A DNA stretch of 64,000 bases from Chloroflexota bacterium (lineage in GTDB: Bacteria > Chloroflexota > Anaerolineae > Promineifilales > Promineifilaceae). The position numbers and the translations under genes were made by a program. Of the stretch, positions 42,284 to 50,845 are shown piece after piece. The first letter of the stretch is position 1, and each line of letters opens with the position of its first letter. The notes beneath the pieces are model-generated. The model ran no database searches, was not told the origin of the DNA, and saw only the letters and a list, made by a program, of their open reading frames with translations. The stretch spans positions 37,220-101,219 of the forward strand of contig JABFFZ010000008.1 of assembly GCA_013112725.1 (NCBI GenBank), given 5' to 3'.

Positions 42284-45181
42284 ATGAGTCGAGACGAGTA
42301 TGACATCCCCGAAGTGTTCCGCCGGGCTATGGAAGAGGCCGGCTGGGACACCAGCCGCAAGGATGATGAAGGCGGCCAACGGCCACCCCTACCACCGCGT
42401 CCGGAGGGCGACGGCCGTCCCAACCGGTTAATTGTGATCGCTGGCCTTGTCCTGGGCGCGATCTTACTGGTGGGCTGGCTGGCCAATGTGTACACCGAAT
42501 GGTTGTGGTTCAACTCGGTGGATTATCAAGGAGTCTGGCTGACGCAGTGGGCGGCCCGCCTGGGCATCTTTGTCTTCTTTTTTGGGTTGGCGCTGCTCAT
42601 TTTGCTGCTCAACTGGCTGGTCGCCCGCCGTCGCGCCCTGCGCCATACGCCCCCCTTCAACCCCAAGTTCCTGCAAATCCCCCATATGAAATGGCTCATT
42701 ACCGGCATTGCCGCCTTTATCGCCTTTGGGTTTGCCAGTTCCATCGCCATTTACTGGAGCGATTTGCTGCGTTATCTGCACCGCGTGCCCTATGGCCTGG
42801 CCGACCCCATTTTCAGCCGGGACATCAGCTTTTATCTGTTTGAACTGCCCTTGCTGACCCTGGTGCAGCAGTGGTTCGTTTCGCTGCTGGTCATCACCCT
42901 GATGGGCGTCATTGCCATCTATGCGGCCAACCATGTGCCCGAAATTCAGCGCGGTACCTGGCGGCCACACGAGTCCAAAATTTTCCGGCAACATGTGGCG
43001 CTGCTGGCGGCGCTGATACTGGCGTTATGGACGGTGGGTTATCTGTTTGATCTGTTCGAACTGGTTTATTCATCGCGTGGCGTGGCTTTTGGCGCCAGTT
43101 ATACCGATTTGAATGTGCAGGTGTACGCCATTTATGCCCAAATGCTCTTTATGGGGCTGGCGGCGTTGGCGATGCTGCTGAATGCGTTCCGGTTTGATTT
43201 ACGGCCGTTGCTCATCACCGCCGCTTTATGGTTAGCCGCCACCCTCATTTTGGGCAGCCTGGTACCTGGTTTTGTGCAGCGTTATTCGGTGGAACCCAAC
43301 GAACTGGTGCGGGAGACCCCTTACATTGCCCACAACATCGCCTTTACCCGGCTAGGGTTTGGGTTGGATGAGATCGAGACACGGCCGTATGAATTAGGCG
43401 CCCCGCTGACATCAAGAGACATTGAACGCAACACCGCCATCGTCAAAAACATTCGCCTGTGGGATTACCGCCCGCTGCAAGCCACCTACAAGCAGTTGCA
43501 AGAACTACGCACCTACTACCAGATTGGTGAAATTGATATTGACCGCTATCAGATTGGCGGCGAGTCGCGCCAGGTGATGTTGGCGGCCCGCGAGCTCAAC
43601 AAGGCTGGCCTGGAAACCCGCACCTGGGTCAATACCAACCTGGTTTTTACACACGGCTATGGTGTGGTGATGAACCCGGTGAATGAATTTACTACCGAAG
43701 GCCAGCCCATCTTTTTCATCAAAGACCTGCCGCCGCAAAGCACCGTCCCCGAAATTGACGTGACCCGGCCAGAAATTTACTTCGGCGAACTGACCACCGA
43801 CGTTGTCTTTGTCAACAGCCGCCAGGAAGAGTTCGACTATCCCCTGGGCACAGAAAACGCCTACACGCGCTATGCCGGGCAGGGCGGTGTTTTGCTGGAT
43901 AGCTACTGGAAACGGCTGGCCTTTGCCATTCGCCTGGGGGATTTCAACATCTTGCTGAGCAACGACATTGACGATACCACCCAGGTTTTGCTGCATCGCC
44001 AGGTGCAAGAGCGCATCCGCCAGATTGCCCCCTTTTTGCTGCTGGATCAAGACCCGTATCTGGTGGTGACGGACAACGGCCGTCTCGTCTGGCTGCAAGA
44101 TGCTTACACCATCAGCGACCGCTTCCCCTACTCCGAACCGGCCACCCTGGCCATGGGCAACCTGCGTTACCGGGTCAACTATATGCGCAACGCCGCCAAA
44201 ATAGTGGTGGACGCTTATGAAGGTACGGTAAGCTACTATATCGCCGACCCGGACGACCCGCTGATTCAGGCGTATGCCGGCGCCTTCCCCGGCCTCTTCC
44301 AACCATTGAACGAGATGCCCGCCAATTTACGCCGCCACCTGCGCTACCCGGTGGATATGTTCTCGCTGCAAACCAAACAATACTTGCGTTACCACATGAC
44401 CGATACGCGCGTCTTTTACAACCAGGAAGATGTGTGGCAGCTTCCCCAAGAGCTTTACACCGTAGATGGCACCGCCAACAGCAAGATGGCGGTGGAGCCG
44501 TATTACGTCAGTATGCCCTTGCCGGGCGAGGCCGACCCGGAATACCTGCTCATCCAGCCGTACACGCCGCTGGGCAAAGATAACATGGTGGCCTGGCTGG
44601 CAGCGCGCAATGATGTGCCCAATTATGGCGAACTGGTGGTGTATGAACTGCCCAAACAAGAATTGGTTTTTGGCCCGCTGCAAATTGAGGGGCGCATTGA
44701 CCAGGAGCCGGAGATTTCCGAACAGTTTTCCCTCTGGAACCAGAGTGGTTCACGAGTAATTCGCGGCAATTTGCTGGTCATTCCCATGAACGGCCGTTTC
44801 CTCTATGTGGAACCGATCTACCTGCTGAGTGAAACAAATGCACTGCCGGAACTAAAACGGGTCATCGTGGCCACCGACGCCCGCATTGAAATGGCAACAA
44901 CGTTGGCGGGGGCGTTGGCCGTCTTATTAGACGCCGCGCCGGAAACGCTGGCCGAAGCGATTGGCGAAACCCTACCGCCACTTACGGAACCATCAGCAGG
45001 CACAGGCGACACGGCCGTGCCCCTGGACGCTACCATCACCGCTCTGATCACTTCTGCCAATGCCCACTACGAAGCCGCCCAAACCGCCCTGCGAAACGGC
45101 GACTGGGCCACCTACGGCGATGAACTGGAAGCCCTGCAACAAGACCTGGCGCAGCTCATGACGTTGGTGGGAGAGGAGTAA
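42284..45181 (+). CDS. UPF0182 family integral membrane protein
   Basis: The 965-residue protein has a charged N-terminus and seven or so transmembrane helices in the first ~330 residues (LIVIAGLVLGAILLVGWL; LGIFVFFFGLALLILLLNW and others). A large extracytoplasmic domain follows with the UPF0182 landmarks TYKQLQELRTYYQIGEIDIDRY, YGVVMNPVNEFTTEGQPIFF and RVNYMRNAAKIVVDAYEG. The C-terminus is Ala/Glu-rich and predicted helical, as in many family members. Function is unknown across the family. The ATG at 42284 is chosen for its AAGGAG; the frame could begin at 42269. An enoyl-CoA hydratase gene follows after a repeat hairpin. Confidence 0.93.
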   Translation: MSRDEYDIPEVFRRAMEEAGWDTSRKDDEGGQRPPLPPRPEGDGRPNRLIVIAGLVLGAILLVGWLANVYTEWLWFNSVDYQGVWLTQWAARLGIFVFFFGLALLILLLNWLVARRRALRHTPPFNPKFLQIPHMKWLITGIAAFIAFGFASSIAIYWSDLLRYLHRVPYGLADPIFSRDISFYLFELPLLTLVQQWFVSLLVITLMGVIAIYAANHVPEIQRGTWRPHESKIFRQHVALLAALILALWTVGYLFDLFELVYSSRGVAFGASYTDLNVQVYAIYAQMLFMGLAALAMLLNAFRFDLRPLLITAALWLAATLILGSLVPGFVQRYSVEPNELVRETPYIAHNIAFTRLGFGLDEIETRPYELGAPLTSRDIERNTAIVKNIRLWDYRPLQATYKQLQELRTYYQIGEIDIDRYQIGGESRQVMLAARELNKAGLETRTWVNTNLVFTHGYGVVMNPVNEFTTEGQPIFFIKDLPPQSTVPEIDVTRPEIYFGELTTDVVFVNSRQEEFDYPLGTENAYTRYAGQGGVLLDSYWKRLAFAIRLGDFNILLSNDIDDTTQVLLHRQVQERIRQIAPFLLLDQDPYLVVTDNGRLVWLQDAYTISDRFPYSEPATLAMGNLRYRVNYMRNAAKIVVDAYEGTVSYYIADPDDPLIQAYAGAFPGLFQPLNEMPANLRRHLRYPVDMFSLQTKQYLRYHMTDTRVFYNQEDVWQLPQELYTVDGTANSKMAVEPYYVSMPLPGEADPEYLLIQPYTPLGKDNMVAWLAARNDVPNYGELVVYELPKQELVFGPLQIEGRIDQEPEISEQFSLWNQSGSRVIRGNLLVIPMNGRFLYVEPIYLLSETNALPELKRVIVATDARIEMATTLAGALAVLLDAAPETLAEAIGETLPPLTEPSAGTGDTAVPLDATITALITSANAHYEAAQTALRNGDWATYGDELEALQQDLAQLMTLVGEE

Positions 45182-45183
45182 AT

Positions 45184-45230
45184 AGTGGCTGGTGGCTGGT
45201 GGTTTGTACCAGCTACCAGCCACCAGCCAC
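45184..45230. repeat. Fold-back repeat (GTGGCTG / CAGCCAC)
   Basis: GTGGCTGGTGGCTGGTGG and its complement CCAGCTACCAGCCACCAGCC flank TTTGTA. The repeat ends 5 bp before the enoyl-CoA hydratase start and so replaces a normal leader. Confidence 0.8.
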
Positions 45231-45234
45231 AATT

Positions 45235-46038
45235 ATGAACTACAACGACTTCCAACACATTCTCTTTGAAAAACGTGACCACCACATTTTGTGGTTAACC
45301 CTGAACCGGCCCGAACTGCTGAACGCCGCCGATGCCCGGCTGCATACGGAACTGGTGGAAGTATGGCCGCTCATTGACCGCGATCCGGAGGTGCATGTGG
45401 CCGTTGTCACCGGCGCCGGGCGCGCCTTTTCCGCCGGCGGCGACCTGCAACTGGTGGCAGACGCTTACCGCAATTACGAGGAGATTTTGCGCATCCTGGA
45501 TGAGGCCCGGCTGCTGGTGTACAACATGCTGCATTGCCGCAAGCCAATCATCTCGGCCATCAATGGGCCGGCCGTGGGCGCGGGGCTGGTGGTGGCGCTG
45601 TTGGCGGACATTAGCATTGCCGCGGAAACAGCGCGGCTGGCCGATGGGCATGTGCGCATGGGCGTAGCGGCGGGCGACCATGCCGCCATCATCTGGCCTC
45701 TGCTATGTGGCATGGCCAAGGCCAAGTATTACCTGATGACGAGTGATTTTGTAGACGGCCGTACCGCCGCCGACATTGGTTTGGTGAGTATGGCCGTGCC
45801 GGATGAGCAGTTGCTGGGCAAAGCCATGGAAATTGCCACCAACCTGGCCACCGGGCCACGCCACGCCATCCAGTTCACCAAACGCGCCCTGAACCAATGG
45901 CTGCTCCAGGCCAGCCCCATTTTTGACCATTCACTGGCGTTGGAAATGCTCAACTTTTTTGGCGAAGATATGATGGCGGGGGTAGAGGGGTTACGGGGAA
46001 AGGTACGGCCGTTGTACCCATCGAGTGGGGGAAGGTAA
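45235..46038 (+). CDS. Enoyl-CoA hydratase/isomerase family protein
   Basis: The 267-residue crotonase-fold protein has [20 protein letters not shown], the oxyanion-hole segment [15 protein letters not shown] and the second conserved segment [37 protein letters not shown]. The usual catalytic Glu pair is not clearly present: the region after DGHVRMGV is [13 protein letters not shown], with Asp/His in place of the common GLxPGxG motif, so the exact reaction is uncertain. No ribosome-binding site precedes the ATG at 45235; the hairpin at 45184-45230 occupies that place. Confidence 0.87.
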   Translation: MNYNDFQHILFEKRDHHILWLTLNRPELLNAADARLHTELVEVWPLIDRDPEVHVAVVTGAGRAFSAGGDLQLVADAYRNYEEILRILDEARLLVYNMLHCRKPIISAINGPAVGAGLVVALLADISIAAETARLADGHVRMGVAAGDHAAIIWPLLCGMAKAKYYLMTSDFVDGRTAADIGLVSMAVPDEQLLGKAMEIATNLATGPRHAIQFTKRALNQWLLQASPIFDHSLALEMLNFFGEDMMAGVEGLRGKVRPLYPSSGGR

Positions 46039-46110
46039 TTAGGTAATTAGGTAATTAGGTAATTAGGTAATTGGGTAATTGGGTAACTGGGTAATTACTC
46101 AATTACCCCT
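46035..46110. repeat. Octamer array (AGGTAATT / GGGTAATT)n
   Basis: About seven units of period 8, then ACTCAATTACCCC in the reverse sense. It overlaps the last codons of both flanking genes. Confidence 0.85.
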
Positions 46111-46695
46111 TCTTATTTTCATAGGCAGCCGCTCGTTTTTCGGCGGCGCGGGAAAGGTGACGCCAAAAGCGGTAACTGGGGGCGGCGCGCCAGGTGTAAA
46201 TGACATAGGTACGAGCGATTTTGTCATGCCAGCCCTGGCGTGAATCGCTGATCAGTATCCAAAAAAACCCATAAAAAATGGCAGCAGGGAAAGATAGTAA
46301 CCGAGCAAACGTTTGATTGCCTGGCCGAATGTCAACGGCCGTGCATCAACGCTCACCACCCGCACCCCCATCAACATTTTCCCCGGCGTTTGCCCCACCA
46401 ACATCCAGAAAAAGATGAAATAGCCAATATAAAAGGAGAGGTTGAGGAGAAGACCAAGACCCAACAACAAGACCCGCATCAGTTGCGTCAGGCCACTGAA
46501 ATTGCCGGAAAATGAAAACACATCGGAAACGGTGAGTTGGAAAAAATTCAAGGCCAACATCACAACGGAGTTCACCGCCACGATGATGCCTATCACCAAC
46601 AGTTGGTCAGCGGCGAAAGCAAGCAAACGGGTAGCAAACCCGGCATATTGGCCTAACAAATGGGGGTCAGAATGGGCAAGCGGTAAACGACTCAC
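46103..46695 (-). pseudogene. RDD family membrane protein, single-base frameshift
   Basis: The first frame (GTG at 46695 to 46252) encodes an RDD protein: LGQYAGFATRLLAFAADQLLVIGII, then FWMLVGQTPGKMLMGVRVVS. It stops early after MGFFGY. The next frame continues the family ending WILISDSRQGWHDKIARTYV and runs to a TAA at 46103. One missing base in the A7 run at 46261-46267 (T7 in the coding sense) explains the break, giving about 198 codons if restored. It may be a sequencing or assembly error, or a genuine mutation. RDD proteins are membrane proteins of varied or unknown function. Confidence 0.75.
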
Positions 46696-46707
46696 GGTTA
46701 ACCAACC

Positions 46708-46748
46708 AGATAAACCTGACAGGTTTTTTGAAACCTGTCAGGTTCTGA
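46708..46748. repeat. Hairpin repeat AACCTGACAGGTT / AACCTGTCAGGTT
   Basis: Two complementary 13-mers around TTTGA, with a trailing CTGAGGGACTAC. It is a shortened relative of the 94-bp element at 667-760 and 52235-52328, and lies between the RDD gene and its upstream neighbour. Confidence 0.8.
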
Positions 46749-46752
46749 GGGA

Positions 46753-47499
46753 CTACATAGTTAATTTCACTCTTCTATCAGGCTGACACGATCTGCTTGA
46801 GCCATCACTTCCGGTGCGGGTGGGGGCAGTTGTTTGCGCGGGGGGCGGCGCAACAAGCCACGCGCCAGCCGTTCTAACACGATGTCCGCCGAGAACCGTG
46901 CGGCCACGCACACCACCCACAATTTCATCGGCAATGCCCGCTGTTTGCTGTGTGACCAGACCGCGCACTTCCGGGTTTTCCGCCAGATGTTGGATCACTT
47001 CATCTATGGTCAGGTTAACGGCCTCACAGGCCACCAGGCGGCTGCGAGGTTCTTCGGCGCGGCCCCGTTCAATCCGTTGGGTCACGGCCGTTTCTCCCTG
47101 AGTCACCAGACTTTCATAACGGCGGTGAACGGGCTGCATCATCTGGCTGTTGGTCACCGGACGAGCGGCGCGCAGCAGCCGCCCGGCCGAAGCATTCATC
47201 AGGCGTCCAAAACGGGAAGCGCCCGTTCGCGCCTGATCCGTGGCCGCAAAAGCCAGCCCCACCAACGCATAACGAAGCTGATCCGTCGCGGCGGGGACAG
47301 GCGCCAGCTTACCGGTGTTACCGGCTTCGGCCACCTGCGTTTCCCACTGCTTCAGCCGGGACACCAGCTCGGCGGGCGCTTCAATGCTGCCGCCCACCAG
47401 CAGCCGCACCAACGATTCCAGCGCGTCAAACTCGGCTTCCGTCAGCGTCGTTTCCACCGGCACAAGGGCGCTTTCTGATTCTGTTGTTTCGGTAGCCAT
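46753..47499 (-). CDS. Hypothetical protein, probable C-terminal frameshift
   Basis: The 248-residue product is helical and Ala/Arg-rich (TEAEFDALESLVRLLVGGSIEAPAEL, FGRLMNASAGRLLRAARPVTNSQ, LTIDEVIQHLAENPEVRGLV). I do not recognise the family. The last ~45 residues in this frame are irregular. From about 46895 the neighbouring frame reads SADIVLERLARGLLRRPPRK, then PPAPEVMAQADRVSLIEE and stops at 46777, which looks far more protein-like and resembles endings of similar Chloroflexota proteins. I suspect a +1 shift near 46890-46900. It is co-directional with the RDD gene. Confidence 0.6.
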   Translation of the reverse strand: MATETTESESALVPVETTLTEAEFDALESLVRLLVGGSIEAPAELVSRLKQWETQVAEAGNTGKLAPVPAATDQLRYALVGLAFAATDQARTGASRFGRLMNASAGRLLRAARPVTNSQMMQPVHRRYESLVTQGETAVTQRIERGRAEEPRSRLVACEAVNLTIDEVIQHLAENPEVRGLVTQQTAGIADEIVGGVRGRTVLGGHRVRTAGAWLVAPPPAQTTAPTRTGSDGSSRSCQPDRRVKLTM

Positions 47500-47574
47500 A
47501 AGGCAAGTATCTCGTAAATTGGGTCATTGGGTCATGACCCAATGACCTTCTATCATTCCTATCTAAACGCAGGT

Positions 47575-48405
47575 TTACGGCTGAATGGCATTTGCAACCA
47601 GAGCAATTTCCAACAGAACTTCGTCGGTGACGTTGGCAACGCCTTGCACCTGGGGAATGACCAGGTTGAAATCACTACGCAGCACCTGGGTAGAAGCTGT
47701 CCCTTCCAGGCGATCCGCAGACACGGCCGTGACCGTCACCACAAATGTCACCTCTTGCGTAATGTCCCGGATGGTCAAATCACCCACAATCTCAAAGGTC
47801 ACCTCCTGCCCCACCTCTGCGCTGTCCGGCAAACCGTTGATAGCGGTGGGGATAAAGGTGATAAATTCATACTGGTTACTGTCCAAAATCTGGTTGCGAA
47901 TGGCATTGTTGCGGAAATTATTGTCTGTCAACAAGGTACGGGCATTCACCTGAATGATGCCCACCTGCGTGGTAGACAAATCGTTCAAATTAACAGCAAT
48001 TTGCCCGGCCACCTGGTTGCTCAGGCCAACAACGGTGGTGCGGATACCGCGCAAATCTTCCTGCAATGTGAAACTGACCTGTGATTCATCCTGGCTGATT
48101 TCATACAGGCGCAGGCTACCGGGATCAGGGGTGTCGGTGGGGGGCACGGCCGTTGGCGTGGCGGTGGGTTCGGGCGCGGTCGTTGCGTCCGGTGGCGGGG
48201 TGTTGGTGGGCGGCACGGCCGTAGCCGTGTCTGTCGGTTGGGGCACGGGCGTGGCGGTATTGGTGGGCAGTTCCAACGGAATAGCGGCTATGGGTTCGCT
48301 GGCCTCTTCTGGCGCGCGCAGCACAAAAAACCAGATGGCGCCAATGACCACCACCCCAATACCGGCCAAAATCAGCCCCCCGATCAAGGTACGGTTACTG
48401 TTCAT
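47575..48405 (-). CDS. Membrane-anchored YceI-like protein
   Basis: The 276-residue protein has an N-terminal anchor (LIGGLILAGIGVVVIGAIWFFVL) and a Pro/Thr linker (about 45-95). A YceI-type beta-barrel lipid-binding domain follows, with YEISQDESQVSFTLQEDLRG, VNLNDLSTTQVGIIQVNARTL, NAIRNQILDSNQYEFITF and VTFEIVGDLTIRDITQEVTF. YceI proteins bind polyisoprenoids; here the domain would face outward. GAGGAAAAC precedes the ATG. The neighbouring Crp/Fnr gene lies upstream, separated by a repeat. Confidence 0.85.
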   Translation of the reverse strand: MNSNRTLIGGLILAGIGVVVIGAIWFFVLRAPEEASEPIAAIPLELPTNTATPVPQPTDTATAVPPTNTPPPDATTAPEPTATPTAVPPTDTPDPGSLRLYEISQDESQVSFTLQEDLRGIRTTVVGLSNQVAGQIAVNLNDLSTTQVGIIQVNARTLLTDNNFRNNAIRNQILDSNQYEFITFIPTAINGLPDSAEVGQEVTFEIVGDLTIRDITQEVTFVVTVTAVSADRLEGTASTQVLRSDFNLVIPQVQGVANVTDEVLLEIALVANAIQP

Positions 48406-48519
48406 GTTGTTTTCCTCACTTTTTTGAAGCTGGTTGTTGAATCAGGGGTATTGTAGGGGTGGGGCGGAACCGGCTCAAGCGGCAGGGAAATGGTCTTATT
48501 GATTTCTCACGGCGGGAGT

Positions 48520-48565
48520 AAATGGGTAATTGGGTAATTGGGTGATTACCGAATTACCCAATTAT
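48520..48565. repeat. Octamer array (GGGTAATT)n with complementary half
   Basis: GGGTAATT units followed by TTACCGAATTACCCAATTA, directly downstream of the Crp/Fnr gene's stop codon. Confidence 0.8.
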
Positions 48566-48567
48566 CA

Positions 48568-49314
48568 TTAGGCCGCAATTTCGGCGCGCAGGGCGTCAGG
48601 GTCGAGGATGGTAATACGGCCGTTGCTCATCATAATCCATTGCCGTTCACGGAAGTCACGCAGCACCTTGTTGGTGCTTTCGCGGGTAGCGCCAATCAGG
48701 GTCGCCAGTTGCCCCTGGGTCAGCGTGGTATTGATGAACACGCCTTCCTGGGTGGCCTGACCGTAATTTTGAGCCATTTCCATGAGCTGCCGCGCCAATC
48801 GCTGTGGCACCGGCATGGTGGTCAGGGTGTCAATGTTGCGCGTGTTGTGGCGCACTTTGCTGCTGAGTTCCTGCATAAAGTTCAGCGCCAACTGCGGATT
48901 CTGGCGCATATGGTCACGAAACGCTTCCCGGTTGATGGTTAGCAGCACGGTTGTTTCCATGGCCACGGCCGTAGCCGAGCGCGGCAGCCCATCAATAATC
49001 GCCAGTTCGCCAAAGATGTTGCCGGGCCGCCCCAGCAAAATAACCGACGTTTCCGTGCCATCCAACCCGTTGATGAAGATACGCACCTGCCCGGACTTCA
49101 CCAGGTACAACACGCGCCCCGAATCACCCTGGCGAAAGATGATGTCGCCCTGGGCAAACGGCCGTTCCACCACATCATCCAAAATCTGTTTTAAGGCAGA
49201 TTCGCTGACGCCACGAAACAGGTCAGTATTTTGCAGAAAGTTGAGGTTATCCATACGTCTGCCCATTTTAGCTGAATCCAGTGGCGCGTGCGCCAAAAAA
49301 AGCGTTGAATTCAT
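48568..49314 (-). CDS. Crp/Fnr-family transcription regulator
   Basis: The 248-residue protein has a cyclic-nucleotide-binding-fold domain (LFRGVSESALKQILDDVVERPFAQGDIIFRQGDSGRVLYLVKSGQVRIF, PGNIFGELAIIDGLPRSATAVA). A long dimer helix and a helix-turn-helix follow (LTQGQLATLIGATRESTNKVLRDFRERQWI, with the E-S-x-x-K recognition pattern). No Fnr-type N-terminal cysteines are seen, so it should sense a small ligand or the redox state indirectly. GGGAGG precedes the ATG at 49314. It is the best local candidate to bind the TGAC-N4-GTCA sites at 28025 and 50230-50264 (inference). Confidence 0.9.
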   Translation of the reverse strand: MNSTLFLAHAPLDSAKMGRRMDNLNFLQNTDLFRGVSESALKQILDDVVERPFAQGDIIFRQGDSGRVLYLVKSGQVRIFINGLDGTETSVILLGRPGNIFGELAIIDGLPRSATAVAMETTVLLTINREAFRDHMRQNPQLALNFMQELSSKVRHNTRNIDTLTTMPVPQRLARQLMEMAQNYGQATQEGVFINTTLTQGQLATLIGATRESTNKVLRDFRERQWIMMSNGRITILDPDALRAEIAA

Positions 49315-49329
49315 GGGAAATACCTCCCG

Positions 49330-49418
49330 CTGTCCGTAAATCGTAATCCGTAATCCGTAAACCGACGGCTCACGGATTACGGTTCACGGAATACGGATTA
49401 CCGATAACCGATTACCCA
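49330..49418. repeat. Heptamer array (GTAATCC)n with complementary half
   Basis: Units CGTAATC, CGTAATC and CGTAAAC, then GGATTACGG and GGATTACCG in reverse sense. It fills the gap between the Crp/Fnr gene and the DUF3307 gene and overlaps the end of the latter. Confidence 0.85.
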
Positions 49419-50096
49419 GAAAACCAACCCCACCGCCACCGCCAGACTCACGCTGGCGAGCAGTTCGGCCAGGTAAACGGCCGTTTGCTCTTCCTGCACC
49501 GCGCGGGGCATTTCCAGCAAAAAGCGGGGCAGCGCCACCAACGGTACCAGATAAAACTGGCCTAAAGCGACGAAGGTGACAATCAGCAACCGCTCCATCA
49601 TCGCCGGATATTTGTCACTGCCGCCGAATTCCGGCGGCGCGCCTTTCACCAGACCATAGGCGGCGAACTTCACCACTACCCAGGCCGGCATGGTGACAAA
49701 GGCATAACCTAGCAGGTAGATCATCACCATCTCTTGCGATAGCTGGAAGCTCAACACGCCGCTCAACTGCCCCATCTGGAGATAACCACCACCGGCCAGC
49801 GCCAGGGCAATTACCACAAAATGGGCGACTTGATCGGCCACAAACCGGCCCAGCGGTGAAAACGGCAGTTTATACAGCAGCCCCACCGCATCAATGACAA
49901 AGTGCAGGGCACAAATGAAGAGCGCCCAGGGCAGAAAGACGGGGTCTACCAGCACAGCAAAAAAGAGGGTCACGGCCGTCAGCACCAGACAATGCGCCGC
50001 CACCCCTTTCAACTCCCGCGCCTTCCACACCGCCAGCGAATTCCATTGCAAAATATAGTCGCCAACCAGATGAGCCAGAATCATTGCCAGTACCAT
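49398..50096 (-). CDS. DUF3307 family membrane protein
   Basis: The 232-residue protein starts MVLAMILAHLVGDYILQWNSLAVWKARELKGVAAHCLV. This is the DUF3307 signature (LxAHLIGDYxLQ, then K...AxxHxxxY), and it continues with FICALHFVIDAVGLLYK. About five hydrophobic helices are present. The family is of unknown function and occurs in bacteria and some phages. GGGAGG precedes the ATG at 50096. It is divergent from the Rrf2 gene; the 233-bp intergenic region holds a heptamer repeat (50105-50165) and two TGAC-N4-GTCA sites. Confidence 0.8.
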   Translation of the reverse strand: MVLAMILAHLVGDYILQWNSLAVWKARELKGVAAHCLVLTAVTLFFAVLVDPVFLPWALFICALHFVIDAVGLLYKLPFSPLGRFVADQVAHFVVIALALAGGGYLQMGQLSGVLSFQLSQEMVMIYLLGYAFVTMPAWVVVKFAAYGLVKGAPPEFGGSDKYPAMMERLLIVTFVALGQFYLVPLVALPRFLLEMPRAVQEEQTAVYLAELLASVSLAVAVGLVFWVIGYR

Positions 50097-50229
50097 CGTA
50101 TAGTACCTCCCAGTTATCGGTTATCGGTTATCGGTCACTGACTACCGTTTACCAGTTACCCCTTTCTACTGCCAGTGTAGGTCACGGCCGTGACCGCCGC
50201 TGTGAAATGGATCACAACCCCAGGCTAAA

Positions 50230-50264
50230 TGACAAATGTCATACCCTGCTTGTGACAATTGTCA
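50230..50264. promoter_or_regulatory. Two TGAC-N4-GTCA sites, Crp/Fnr-like operators
   Basis: TGACAAATGTCA (50230-50241) and TGACAATTGTCA (50253-50264, within the longer palindrome GTGACAATTGTCAC) are centred 23 bp apart, about two helical turns. They lie 65-100 bp upstream of the Rrf2-SCO-oxidase run. The same dodecamer pattern occurs upstream of the Wood-Ljungdahl cluster at 28025. Confidence 0.55.
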
Positions 50265-50329
50265 CTAATGAACGGCCATCTGGTTAGGTAAATTTCTGTC
50301 ATTCATAATGTTGAGTATGTTGGTCAACA

Positions 50330-50845
50330 ATGTCCATTTTTCAGATCAACCGCCGCACCGATTATGCCCTACGCATCCTGATTGAACTGGCTGTGCAGGC
50401 TGATGTCTGTCTGCCAGCACGGGAGATTTCGCAGCGCACCAACGTGCCTAAAGCGTTCCTGCACAAAATTATGGTCGATCTGGCAAGGGCCGGCCTGATC
50501 CAAACCCAACCCGGCCCCGGTGGGGGGCTGCTGCTCTCCGTCTCCACCAATCAGATCAACATGCAGCAAATTCTGGAAGCGATGGAAGGCCCCATTTGCC
50601 TCAACGTCTGCCTGCTGCGGCCCCATGAGTGCCCCCGTGACCAGATTTGTCCGGGGCATGATTTTTGGGGGCGGCTGCAAACCACCATTGTACAGCAGTT
50701 ACGTGCAACCACTTTAGCTGACCTGGCGGCGGAAGCCGTGCAGCTCCGGCAGCAGCCGCGCCGCCGCGACCATATTCCTTATGTGATCCCCGGCCAGGAT
50801 GTGGTGGTAAACAGCCTGCCGCTGCTGAGGAAGGGAGAGGCATGA
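50330..50845 (+). CDS. Rrf2-family transcription regulator, Fe-S type
   Basis: The 171-residue regulator has a winged helix (INRRTDYALRILIELAVQ, EISQRTNVPKAFLHKIMVDLARAGLIQTQPGPGGGLLLS). Cysteines in CLNVCLLRPHECPRDQICPGH lie where IscR/NsrR/RsrR proteins bind an iron-sulfur cluster. It likely senses iron-sulfur status, NO or redox. It is the first gene of the respiration run; its stop overlaps the start of the first SCO gene by 4 bp. An imperfect repeat GTTGA-N9-TCAAC sits right before its start and might be its own operator. Confidence 0.9.
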   Translation: MSIFQINRRTDYALRILIELAVQADVCLPAREISQRTNVPKAFLHKIMVDLARAGLIQTQPGPGGGLLLSVSTNQINMQQILEAMEGPICLNVCLLRPHECPRDQICPGHDFWGRLQTTIVQQLRATTLADLAAEAVQLRQQPRRRDHIPYVIPGQDVVVNSLPLLRKGEA

